Shown here one piece after another: positions 35,410-45,440 of a stretch of DNA of 64,000 nt. The stretch is taken from the NCBI GenBank assembly GCA_026874595.1, contig CM049315.1, positions 64,789,389 through 64,853,388 on the forward strand, read 5' to 3'. The stretch's first letter is position 1; each line of letters begins with the position of its first letter. The notes beneath the pieces are model-generated. The model searched no databases, was not told where the DNA came from, and saw only the letters and a list, made by a program, of their open reading frames with translations. A program made the position numbers and the translations under genes. This stretch comes from Sipunculus nudus (taxonomy: Eukaryota; Annelida; Sipuncula; Golfingiida; Sipunculidae).

Positions 35410-35966
35410 TGCTTAACAACCTGCTATCGAGCAGCATCCTTATAGACTGAATCCAGAAAAGCAAAAGTATCTACAAGATGAGGTTCAATATTTGTTTGAA
35501 AATGATTTTATTGAGCCCAGTAACAGTAACTGGAATTCACTATGTATTCTCATGCCAAAACCTGATGGAAGTTACCGTATGTGCACAGATTATCGAAAAC
35601 TGAACTCTGTCACCAAGACTGACACATTCCCGATTCCGAGGATCGTTTAGTGTTGATAGAGTCGGTAGCTCCAGATATGTCTCCAACTTTGACTTGCTAA
35701 AAGGATTGTCAAGTTCCGCTGACAGAACGAGCGAAAGAAGTGTCCGCATTTGTGACGCCGCAAGGACTGTACCAGTATAAAGTTATGCCGTTTGGCATTA
35801 AGAACTCTCCAGCCACGTTTCAGCGCCTCATCAATATGGTTGTCAAGGACATTCAGGGCTGCGAAGCATATATTGATGACCTTATCGTGTACAGTAACAC
35901 CTGGGAGAAACATCTGCAAATTCTTCGCGACCTCTTCGAAAGACTCAGTGAAGCACGTCTGACCTA
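35410..35966 (+). pseudogene. Reverse transcriptase remnant of copy A
   Basis: It lies downstream of integrase. Recognisable motifs are MPKPDGSYRMCTDYRKLNSV, RYVSNFDLLKG, FVTPQGLYQYKVMPFGIKNS and the catalytic box EAYIDDLIVYSNTW. A deletion and frame change between FPIPRI and VDRVG and another near FDLLKG break the frame. Confidence 0.8.
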
Positions 35967-36249
35967 AACTTAGTTATATCTGAGTTTTGTCATGCACAAG
36001 TAACATTTTTGGGTCAAATTGTAGGGCAGGGTCAAGAAAAACCTGTTGATGCTAAAATAAGTGCTATTTCTACATTTCCTAGACCAGAAAACAAAAAGCA
36101 AATAATGCGTTTTCTTTGTATGGTTGGATACCACAAGAAGTTTTGTCCAAATTTTTCTGCTTTTGCTGAACCTTTGACCAATTTGTTAAAGAAGAAACAA
36201 AAGTTTGTATGGAATGTTCATTGTGAAATGCATTTCAGAATTTGATAGC

Positions 36250-36700
36250 AATTCTGCAAAGTTCACCAGTTTTAGCAGCTCCAGACGTTTCTGTACCTTT
36301 TTAAGTTAGCTGTAGATGCTAGTGATACTGCTGCTGGTGCTGTGTTGTTACAAGAAGGCAGTGATGGAATAGATCATCTAATATGATATTTTTCAAGAAA
36401 GTTTAATGCAAACAAGAAAAACTACTCCACTATTGGAAAAGAATATTTGGCTTGGATTTTGGCATTGCAACATTTTGAAGTTTATGTTACTTCTTCAGTC
36501 AAGCCTATCATTGTCTTCAGTGATCACAATCCCCTCACGTTCATGAGCAAGTTGAAGTGTAAAAACCAGAGGTCGTGAGGTGGAAATTGTTTTTACCGGA
36601 TTACAACCTTGAATTCTGACACATTAAAGGTAAAGACAATGTACTTGCTGATTGCTTATCGAGATGTTTATTAAATGTTGTAAACGAGATGTTTATGTTA
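36250..36700 (+). pseudogene. RNase H remnant of copy A
   Basis: This aligns with the intact 143-residue frame at 47477-47908. LAVDASDTAAGAVLLQEGSD, KEYLAWILALQHFEVYV, VFSDHNPLTF and the DNVLADCLSRCL-like end are visible, interrupted by stops and shifts. Confidence 0.75.
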
Positions 36701-36789
36701 TGTTGTAAATAAGATGTTTTTGAAATATTGTAAAGATGTAGTGATTGTGATCGCACAAAGAATGTTTTTCGAGAAAATTTTCTTTTTTC

Positions 36790-36901
36790 TTACAGGAGGG
36801 GCAGTGTTACAGGTGTCTCTTTTATTGTGGTACATGTGTCTGTAGGCATTTAGTTTCGTGTCAAGCGCTAACCCTGTGCGCTGCTAAAAATAACCGCACC
36901 T
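36790..36901 (+). repeat. Polypurine tract and truncated 3' LTR of copy A
   Basis: The purine stretch AGGAGGGGCAG ends at 36804. The LTR start TGTTACAGGTG follows at 36805 and matches the 5' LTR up to AACCGCACCTG (36901), where similarity ends abruptly. About 700 bases of LTR are missing. Confidence 0.8.
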
Positions 36902-38744
36902 GGTTTTTCATTGTTTTCCATAAAAACATCGAAAATGGATCTCCTTATTTTAGACATATCTGCCTACATGGTGGCAATGGTGGAGGTCACTTATTACAGC
37001 AGACATTACTGGCAACCTAACACCCCTAGCTTCATAACCGGTTTTATCCTAACTGGCACTGCATATGTCAAGGACAGACTGGGTGTTCGCCGCTGTAGGC
37101 AGTGCGCCAGAGAAAGGCTAGCCCCAACAATCAGGATTTTTAAAATCCTTTAAACAATTCAAGGTTCTCTGCAGAATAAGCATATGTTCTTTACTGTTTA
37201 CTTCGGGTGTTATAAAATCAGCGACGCTGTTCACTGGTAAACCTTCTTCGAGGTATCCTCATCATCATTTCAGTATTCTTTGGTCTCTCTTGTATAGGAT
37301 GAAACAAACTCCTTGTAGTATTTTTATGATGAGTTTTTCACCAGCGTCTAAACCTGCTTCCAGGTCTGTCGCTTTGCCATCTTGTTTTGTTTCGTTGGTT
37401 CCTTTTATGGCAGGGAAACAATCTTATCAGCGGTTTCCTGGATCGGTATATATATTACTGGAAGTAGCATCTCGTAAATTAATTTGAAAATAGAAAAAAA
37501 GACAAGTTTAGCAAACCTTAGATTTGGCACTGGAATTCAATCCTGAGAGCTGTCAATGGCACCTTGTTACATAATCAAGTACATAAAAACCTGCCAACAT
37601 TTGAATTCTGGAAATCTTACTCGCTTCGAATGCCTCGTCACTAGTCATTCATGCATGTTCATGAATTGGTTCCTGGGACTATGCCATGACTGGAGTTCAG
37701 TTAGCAGCGCCCCCTGGAAGCTCCTGAAATTATTTTAACAAACTCAGTTTTCCAACCATTTATGGACTTAGGTGGTAGTAATGGCAAGAAATTTACAGAT
37801 AGAAAAATGGATCCCCCCCCCCTCATATATATTTAGGTTTTTTCCTGCAGCCGCACATCTTTTAAATATGACTAAATAAAATGAAATATGACTCTTGAGC
37901 ACGTGTATGCAACATATACGAAATAAACCATGGTTTTCAATCGAAATCCTATAATTACCCATTTCACAAATAAAATGGTTTTAATGTTAAAGGCAATGGG
38001 AATAAATCGTTTATTTTGTTCAAACTGCATCTAGCACTAACCTGCATACCATTTAATATGAGAAAAATGCATGAAACAACATGCTGACATAAAACATTCT
38101 CGCTTACACTATAATCTTGATGCTGTTTCAAAACTAAACTATTTCGGAGTGTTCAAATGACATCAGTTATAAACATTCTCATTGGAAGTTCCGGCCGTCG
38201 ATAGTAAGCGTGTCATACTTCTTACTACGTGTCTGAAAACGTATAACGTGTGAAGGCTTAATTCGTTGTTTGAAACCGTTTTGCATTTTCCTTTTGAAAG
38301 TTTTAAGTGTTAATGTAAGTATAGGCTTATGTTTATGATTTACTGTGCAATCCAGCTTATTTATAAAACCTTTCATTTTCGATTGCTTCTTCAATTACCA
38401 CTTTCACTAGATTCATTCATATTATGATATCATGCGAATTGACTCCTCACTTTCTTGTAACTCCTGAATTTGCCACCATCACGCCCTATAGCGACCTAAA
38501 ACACAATACTTTTAAAAGGCAGGTGCATATGTCAAAGACTAATAAGAAATGTGACAGAATTATACCATGCACATAGCATTTTCAGTTATAAAAAAAACAA
38601 TTCTTAATTTGCAATTCTAAATTTTTAACGTAATCCTTCACCATGAAAATTAGGGTTGTGGTCATTTTAGAAACATAACAAGACCGAACAAGCTAAAGCT
38701 GCTGATTTGCATAAAGAATTCTGCAGTATACATATAAGGCATTA
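36902..38744. other. Unassigned intron sequence
   Basis: An 80-codon open frame at 36911-37153 (with RRCRQCARERLAP) is not recognised. Nothing else can be supported. A C run lies at 37814. Confidence 0.3.
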
Positions 38745-39000
38745 CATGATTGAATGCCAGTGCATCTTAGGGATAAACTACAGAGGTATCAACCACCTAT
38801 AACGCTCAGTTCACAGCATCATCGCCTACTGACGGTGCCATTAGCAATAACTATCACTTGCGGGGACAAGTGCTCTTGTAGATCTGCAGCACTTCTGTGG
38901 AACGATTTACCAGAAGATATTAAATGTGATGAAACCATTAATATTAAAAAAAAATAGAGAAATCACATCTTTTTAAATTAGCATTTTATTTGTGATATGA
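38745..39000 (+). pseudogene. 3'-terminal scrap of a CR1-like LINE
   Basis: A 67-codon stretch has the pattern of the C-terminal end of CR1-group reverse transcriptase proteins: LRDKLQRYQPPITL, then LLTVPLAITITCGDK, then AALLWNDLPEDIKCDETINI, followed by a decayed KSHLFKL-like end. It is heavily 5'-truncated, lies in the sulfotransferase intron and does not belong to the LINE at 48641. Confidence 0.65.
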
Positions 39001-39769
39001 CTCTTTCATTATATGTTACCATTTTAAATATTGTATATTTTATTAATGTGATGGTTTTAAGTGTGCATAGGAAGGACTATGTTTCATTTTTTTTTATATT
39101 GCAGGTCGCTGGCGGGTCCTCAGTCAGTCGTTCCTTACCTTGTGTCTTAATATTACTATGGGTAGTATAAGGCTATATAGGGGCTATTTAGACATGTTTT
39201 AATGGTAATTTAAAGGGCCTGTGGTATTCATTAACACAAATTTACATAGCAAAATTATTAGTATTTCCATGGAACGGTTAGAACGAGTTTGTACGATGGA
39301 TTTATTTGTGAAATAAGAACCCTGCGAGATAAGTTCTACGAACGATACTGCGTCCTGTTTCTCTTAATGTTTTACTTGGCCTTTTATTAATGGTCGATAA
39401 ATACATTGCCATTTTAGACCATTAAGTGGTAGGCCTAGTCAGATCTGAGGCTCAGCTAGGATCCCAATCAGTGTTCTATACAATGTCATGGTTTACCAAC
39501 ATCGATGAGCTCTAGAACAAACGCCGACAGTAATACCAAACAATGGTCCTCATCTCACAATGTACACATCACCTTCAAAATTTGTTGGAATTTACCCATC
39601 GCGAAATTCCATCACAGTCCTGTCCTACATTTTGCGTAAGTTTCTAACAGACTAACCGACCAGGTGACCAGCAAGAGGGTGATACTTTGTGGTAACAGGG
39701 GTATAAAATTAATTCAGCACACTGTTGTAAAAGCAAAAGTAAAACCTATAATTGACCTATATTTTTCAG
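39001..39769. other. Unassigned intron end
   Basis: No gene seen. It ends with the strong acceptor tract ACCTATATTTTTCAG. Confidence 0.35.
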
Positions 39770-40476
39770 GTAACACGTGGCTGACCATTATGACGAAAGC
39801 GATACTGAGTGTAGATGACTTATCATCTTTCGAGGAAACAAAAATAGATTTGAGAGGTCATAACCTGGAGAACCACTTTACTTTGGCACGTCAGAGTCGG
39901 CACCCAGCGCTTTTTAGCACGTCCTTGCAGTTCCAAAACCTGCCACGAGATGTCGTAAGCAAGAAGCCCAAAATGATTTACATTGCACGAAACCCAAAAG
40001 ACGTGGCGGTGTCTTTTGAACATTTCCACCGAGTTAATGAAACTTACGGCTGTTGGAAAGGTAGCTGGGATGTCTTTATTGATGCTTTCTTGGCCGGTAA
40101 AACGGTTTATGGTAGCTGGTACGACCACGTCAGATCATACTGGGTGCAACGCAATGCTCATAATATTTTATTCATAAAATACGAGGATATGAAACAAGAC
40201 CTACCTGGGTCGATCCGAAAGGTCGCAGAATTCATAGGAAAACCGCTCGGAACTGACAAAGTCAACCACATCGCACGGATCGTTGAGTTCAGCAACATGA
40301 AAAAGAACCTAAACATGAACCCAGATATTTTCTTTCCCAACCTCACTGGGAATTTTATGCGGAAAGGTGTCGTAGGTGACTGGAAGACGAAATTTACCAG
40401 AGAACAAAACGCCAGAGCCGACGCCATAATGAAGAAATTAAATGAGGATATCGGTTTAGATTTATACATGGACTAA
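39770..40476 (+). CDS. Cytosolic sulfotransferase, exon 2; catalytic His replaced by Ser
   Basis: The exon completes the enzyme as residues 61-295, counted from ATG 30199, the usual length for cytosolic SULTs. It begins with NTW, finishing the PAPS loop FPKAGNTW. The 3'-phosphate site IARNPKDVAVSFEHFHR carries the conserved Arg and Ser. YEDMKQD and the C-terminal PAPS motif RKGVVGDWKTKFT are present. The segment that normally reads K-T-H-L-P, with the catalytic base His, reads HPALFSTSLQFQNLP here, placing Ser112 at the His position (codon TCC). The flanking L and P spacing is conserved, so the alignment looks secure. The frame has no stop or shift and the codons look normal, so the protein is probably made. 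It may be inactive, use another base, or act by binding PAPS or substrate. The stop TAA is at 40474-40476; an ATTAAA signal lies near 40878. Confidence 0.85.
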
Positions 40477-42098
40477 TATACGACCGGTCTTCACAAAATA
40501 GTACTCATAACAAAGTCCATTAATTATTGGACGTGGCAGTGCGAACGCAGTGCGAATTTGGATGGAAGATCATAGAAGTTCCTCAGTCCGTGACTTCACT
40601 GGCTAAAATGGCCCCAGCTGAGCTTTTGAAAATGGTATCATGTTCATGTGGCTCAAAGACCCCTTGTACTAGGAAAAGCTGTTAATGTGTATGTTCACAA
40701 TTGTCCTGCACAAAAAAACTGTAAATGTGAGGGTCCAAATGAATGTAAAAATGTGTACACCACTGAAGGTGCAACTGATGACGTTAAAGAAGAGTAAGAT
40801 TATGATTAGATCACTAGAATATAAAACCTATGCTGAAGTTACTTCACTTTTGATTTGCTATGATTTAAGCATTACCGATTAAAAATATTACTATATAAGA
40901 ATTCGGTATTTGTCAGCCGTTGTAGATAGTAGGAAGAAAAATTACATATGGTGTATCATCCTAATGATTTAATCGTTTTGCATTCAACGCTACTGACTAT
41001 GCAATGAATACTTAAGTTTTTCAACTTACAGAGTAGGTTTTACTTTTTTCAATGTATTGCATAATTCGTATACATTATTATTTCCAATACATTATGTATT
41101 GCACCTAATCCAACTAAATCAATAACTTAGTTTTCTTTTGAATTTAGCTGATTTTTCATTAAATAGTCCAGTTTCCAATGCATCCGTAGAAAAATAAGTT
41201 TTCCTATTCAATGTGTATTACATAAAATGCATTAAAAATATTAAACAAAAAATGTCCATTCTCTGAAAAATTGTGTTCTTGGTCAAAGATTCAAATGGAA
41301 CCGTAATAGCAAAGGTTAAGTATGTATTTTAACTTCTAATATGCAAATGAAGGTCGCCGTTTATGAAAATTTTTCATTCTTAAATATCTAAATGGGATAA
41401 CATTCGACATCATTTGCTTTTATCTAGACAAACATGGAATGTTTGACTTATGTTCAGTTTTAGGAAATGCAAATGACTGCAGTCATTGTGGATGATCTAG
41501 TTTCTTCTCTTTTTACTTAAAACATTGATATGTGGTCAAATACATTTGCCAAACCTGAGATTTCCCGGTATGTGATTAATTTGAGAACCTTACTATTGAG
41601 TTGTCGGTATACCATTTAATGTAGATGTAAGACGAGATGTAATTTCTATGCTTAATATTAGGACGAAGAATCATAATGTATATAGTGCAACAGTCATTCG
41701 TATCTATATTTCACGAACAGTAATAGATATTTCCTATAACGGTGATATTGCCGTTCTGTACCACATAAAATATACTTGATTATTCATAGATTATTTCCTT
41801 ACCATGACTGTATATGTTATATGGAGAGTATATATGTCGAAGACACACACACACACACACACATATATATCCTGTATATAACAATTAATGTTGTAATGTG
41901 TTCCTCATCCCTAAATATGTCATGGTGTCAAGTTTATTCAAATAAACACATCATATAATCAAATTGATTTGAGACACGTATCGGTTCGATGGGAGAAATT
42001 AACATGATTTTCTTCAGAATTAAGCCACCCTTTTCCTCAAAACGTTGCATACAGATACTGTGCATTCTAAGCAACAAATAACTGAATTGCATTTTTAT

Positions 42099-42130
<32 letters not shown>

Positions 42131-43346
42131 GCAACTAATAAAAAGCTAACAATAATATATTGGGTATTAATAATGAATTAGCACGTCTATTTTGATAGAT
42201 TTAATTGCTTACATTTAATGTTTAAACAAAGTAGCTGAAATATGTAATACTAGAAATAAAATGAGCCATGAATTATAATGTGTGTTGAATTATTGAACAG
42301 TGTACAAGGTTGTTAATGGAATCCAAAAATATTATTTTATGTTTCCTGGATGCCACCTTCAACACACATGACATTGAACAAACATACTTAATTCTCAGCC
42401 CTAAAGGGGGTTACTTTATCAGGCCTTTTATGACACTCCAAATATGCGCAAAGCTACTGCGTCTGATAAACATTTGAATAGCTGCATGAGTATTTGGGCA
42501 ACAGACACAGGTCAAATGGCCATTTTGGCGGTTTATCATATGTTATGTACACGACAGTATGATTTGACCCTGTAGGCCGCTGAAATGAAGGATAGAGATT
42601 ATTAGTGTTTGGATTCATAAAGGCTTGTGGTCATAGTGTTACATAATTTGACTTATTAATGTATAAGGATATAGGAATATATAAAAGGAGCACTCGTACA
42701 AAAATCATTCGGTATGTAGAATGTCTTAAAGAGTCCTATGTTTATGCCTCTTTGGCACTATTATTATCCCCTTACTAGGCTTAAACATTATAAAAAAATA
42801 CAGGAAAGTACTAGATGTATGAAATTGAAACATTCTATAGTCCATATCTGGAGTTCTTGTTGGGTTCTGTGAAAGGTGTAGGTAAGTGACAACTGGTTTA
42901 GTCTTGAAAACGGTGTCCTCTGCCTGGGTAGATCACAGCACAATGTCTGGTTCCATGGTGTGCTGTTCACTGGCATATAGGATCCGTGCTGGAAGCCAGG
43001 GAACGGTATATCTACCCACAACAGTACCATCTGAAAAGATAACTTAATGTACATTTAGTAAGGAAAATACAACTGTTGTTACACAGCATACTGGATTAAG
43101 AAAAAGATTATAAGAAATCTTAGGTATCGAAGGAGATTTACAAAACGAGTCCTTCTGTACCACACACAAAACCCAGGATGTATTCGAGTTATTCACAATA
43201 AAATGCTCTGAAGACACAAGATAGCTGCCTTGGTGAGAAAATCATTGGGAACAAGAACCTAATTGTTGACTGAAACATATGTGAAATATGACAGATGGTC
43301 GTTGAAATTGAAAAGAGTGACCCATAAAGAAGTGTTAAAAAATAAA
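40477..43346. other. Downstream flank, mostly unassigned
   Basis: AT-rich sequence with short (CA)n at 41846-41863 and (GA)n at about 42102-42130. A weak minus-strand exon candidate at 42933-43030 is listed separately. Confidence 0.3.
42933..43030 (-). CDS. Candidate terminal exon, unrecognised
   Basis: On the minus strand a strong acceptor (TTAAGTTATCTTTTCAG) ends at 43031. It is followed by a frame of 31 residues (GTVVGRYTVPWLPARILYAS and so on) ending at TGA 42935-42933. The acceptor is the main evidence. I recognise no family, see no clear polyadenylation signal and have no partner exon. Confidence 0.2.
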
Positions 43347-43762
43347 AAATTGCGGGGAAACAATGGAACAGTAGCACCCCTCGTTAACTTGCGGGGAAAA
43401 CAGAGGAACAGCAGCACCCCGCGTTAACTTGCGGGGGAAAACAGAGGAACAGCAGCACCCCGCGTTAACTTGCGGGGAAAACAGAGGAACAGCAGCCCCC
43501 ACGTTAACTTGCGGGGAAAACAGAGGAACAGCAGCACCCCGCGTTTACCTGCGGGGAAAACAGAGTAACAGCAGCACCCCTCGTTAACTTGCGGGGGAAA
43601 ACAGAGGAATAGCAGCACCCCTCGTTAACTTGCGGTGAAAACAGAGGAACAGTAGCACCCCGCGTTAACTTGCGGGGAAAACAGAGGAACAGTACGTAGC
43701 ACCCCGCGTTAACTTGCGGTGTAAACAGAGGAACAGTAGCACCCCGCGTTAACTTGCGGGAC
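43347..43762. repeat. GC-rich 40-bp minisatellite, about ten copies
   Basis: The unit is ACTTGCGGGGAAAACAGAGG plus AACAGCAGCACCCCGCGTTA. Copies differ at a few sites (CGCG/CTCG, GGGG/GGTG). The minus-strand frames with repeated LFLCFPRKLTRG peptides are translations of this array, not a gene. Confidence 0.95.
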
Positions 43763-44005
43763 AAACCGCCACAATATAGCAGAGTAAAATGTGGAACTCT
43801 GCCAATCTACATGTGAAGATAACAAGTTATACTATAGGTAGCAATTAGGTAAAGAGCAATATACTGAAAATTATTGCAGATGAACATAAACAATAATAGT
43901 AATAAGTCATGCTAGGTAGGTAGATAATATGACCCGGTTCCAATACACCCGAACTAAAAATAAAAGAGAGAGAGAGAAAAAAAAACAAATATAAGTTAGG
44001 TTTGA

Positions 44006-44590
44006 GCTAGGTATAAAACAGTACAGCTCTTGAAAGTCAAGGCGCCCTCGAGCGTTTTCACTAGACATTAAAAAACATGGACCTATTGTAATGACACACA
44101 GAAAGACCGGGATGAAGGAATTCACCTATTGCTGTTTACTGTCAGAGAATCCTTTCAAGAGTCCTTGGGTTTCAGTCCCTTTGAACTAGACACTCGGTTC
44201 GAGGTCCATTGAAACTAATTAAAGAGGAACTCTTGTGGGAAAATCCTGATTCTCTTAGTTAATGCAGTAGGTCTCAGACTTTCGTACTAAATTACACAAT
44301 GCTAGTGAGATTGCAAAGTCTAATCTTAAATCTGCACAAAATAAAATGAATACAAAGTATGACAAGCACACTGTAAGTAGGACGTTTGAGCCTGATGAAA
44401 AGGTTCTTGCCTTACTACGAATCCCTGGCAGACCTCTGCAAGCTAAGTATTTTGGTCCTTCATTGTTGACAAGAAAGTCAGTGATATAAATTACATACCG
44501 TTAACACCAGATAGGCGTAAGAGGAAACAACTGTGCCATGTTAACAGGTTGAAAAAATATTATGACAGAAATAGCACATCAGATGTTGTA
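44006..44590 (+). pseudogene. Integrase C-terminal remnant of copy B
   Basis: This matches 34690-35275 of copy A, beginning at GAGCTAGGTATAAAACAGTA. A 17-base deletion near the start and several stops break the frame. The C-terminal part with GPVKVLALL-like and RRKKQLCHVN-like segments is better preserved than in copy A. Confidence 0.7.
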
Positions 44591-44829
44591 CATAATGTTA
44601 CTGCTATTAATTGAGTAAAAACTGACCCTGACCCAGTTAAAATAGATACCGATCGTAAGTGTCATGGAGACATTCAGTGTGGAAAAGTACCACTGAAAAA
44701 CTCAGACGTGCTTAACAACCTGGATGCCAAACTGTCACACCTTACCGCACAACAACAACAAGACCTCAAGAAACTGCTGCAGAATTATGAACACTAGTTT
44801 AGTGACTTCCAACGCGAACTAAGATGTTG

Positions 44830-45436
44830 GCGAGGCAAGCGCAGTCAAGCAGCATCCTTATAGACTGAATCCAGAAAAGCAAAGGTATCTACATGATGAG
44901 GTTCAATATTTGCTCGACAATGATTTTATTGAATCTAGTAACAGTAAATGGAGTTCACCATGAATTCTTGTGCCCAAACCTGATGGAAGTTACCGTATAT
45001 CCACAGATTATCGAAAACTGAACTCTGTCAACAAGATTGACACGTTCCCAATTCCGAGGATCGATGATTGTATTGATAGAGTCGGTAGCTCCAGATACGT
45101 CTCCAAGTTTGACTTGTTAAAAGGATTCTGGCAAGTTCCGATGACAGAACGAGCGAAAGAAGTGTCCGCATTTGTGACGCCGCAAGGATTGTACCAGTAT
45201 AAAGTTATGCCGTTTGGCATGAAGAACTCGCCAGCCACGTTCCAGCGCCTCATCCGTATGGTTGTCAAGGACTTTAATGGCTGCATATATTGATTGCCTT
45301 ATCGTGTACAGCGACACATGGGAGAAACATCTGCATATTTTTCGCGACCTCTTCAAAAGACTCAGCGAAAAAGTCTGATCGTCAACAATAATGCGTTTTC
45401 TTGGTATGGTTGTAACTACAGGAAGATTTGTCCAAC
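44830..45436 (+). pseudogene. Reverse transcriptase remnant of copy B
   Basis: A 107-codon open stretch (44970-45293) has MPKPDGSYRISTDYRKLNSV, FPIPRIDDCIDRVGSSRYVS, KFDLLKGFWQVPMTERAKEV and the FVTPQGLYQYKVMPFGMKNS block. A small deletion just before the catalytic YxDD box shifts the frame, and the box itself has one Asp replaced (GAT to TGC/TGT-type change), so the enzyme is dead. Confidence 0.8.
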
Positions 45437-45440
45437 TTTT

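Larger units (their letters stand above)
32247..36901 (+). mobile_element. Gypsy copy A, Gmr1-type domain order
   Basis: The order is 5' LTR, tRNA-Pro type primer site, Gag start, protease, integrase, reverse transcriptase, RNase H, polypurine tract and a truncated 3' LTR. Integrase precedes reverse transcriptase, as in Ty1/copia, but the reverse transcriptase and RNase H sequences are gypsy-like. That combination defines the Gmr1 clade. The middle of Gag is deleted and all frames carry stops or shifts, so the copy is dead. It sits in the sense orientation in the sulfotransferase intron. Confidence 0.8.
30380..39769 (+). other. 9.39 kb phase-1 intron of the sulfotransferase gene
   Basis: The intron is bounded by GTGAGA (30380) and CTATATTTTTCAG (ending 39769). 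It holds a G run (about 30631), (TA)n tracts, a pogo-like MITE, a Penelope-like element on the opposite strand, gypsy copy A and a LINE scrap. All are compatible with being spliced out. Confidence 0.8.

Noticed and set aside
32247-36901. Endogenous retrovirus with an envelope gene
   Set aside because: RNase H is followed within about 100 bases by the polypurine tract and LTR in both copies, so there is no room for and no trace of an envelope frame.
36911-37153. 80-codon frame as a host gene
   Set aside because: It starts just after the truncated LTR, has no recognisable domain or splice signals and lies inside the sulfotransferase intron.
39823-40469. Minus-strand frames of 101 and 103 codons
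   Set aside because: They are antisense shadows of sulfotransferase exon 2.
43424-43764. Minus-strand frames with repeated LFLCFPRKLTRG peptides
   Set aside because: The peptide repeat follows from the 40-bp minisatellite. There is no start, splice or family support for a repeat protein.
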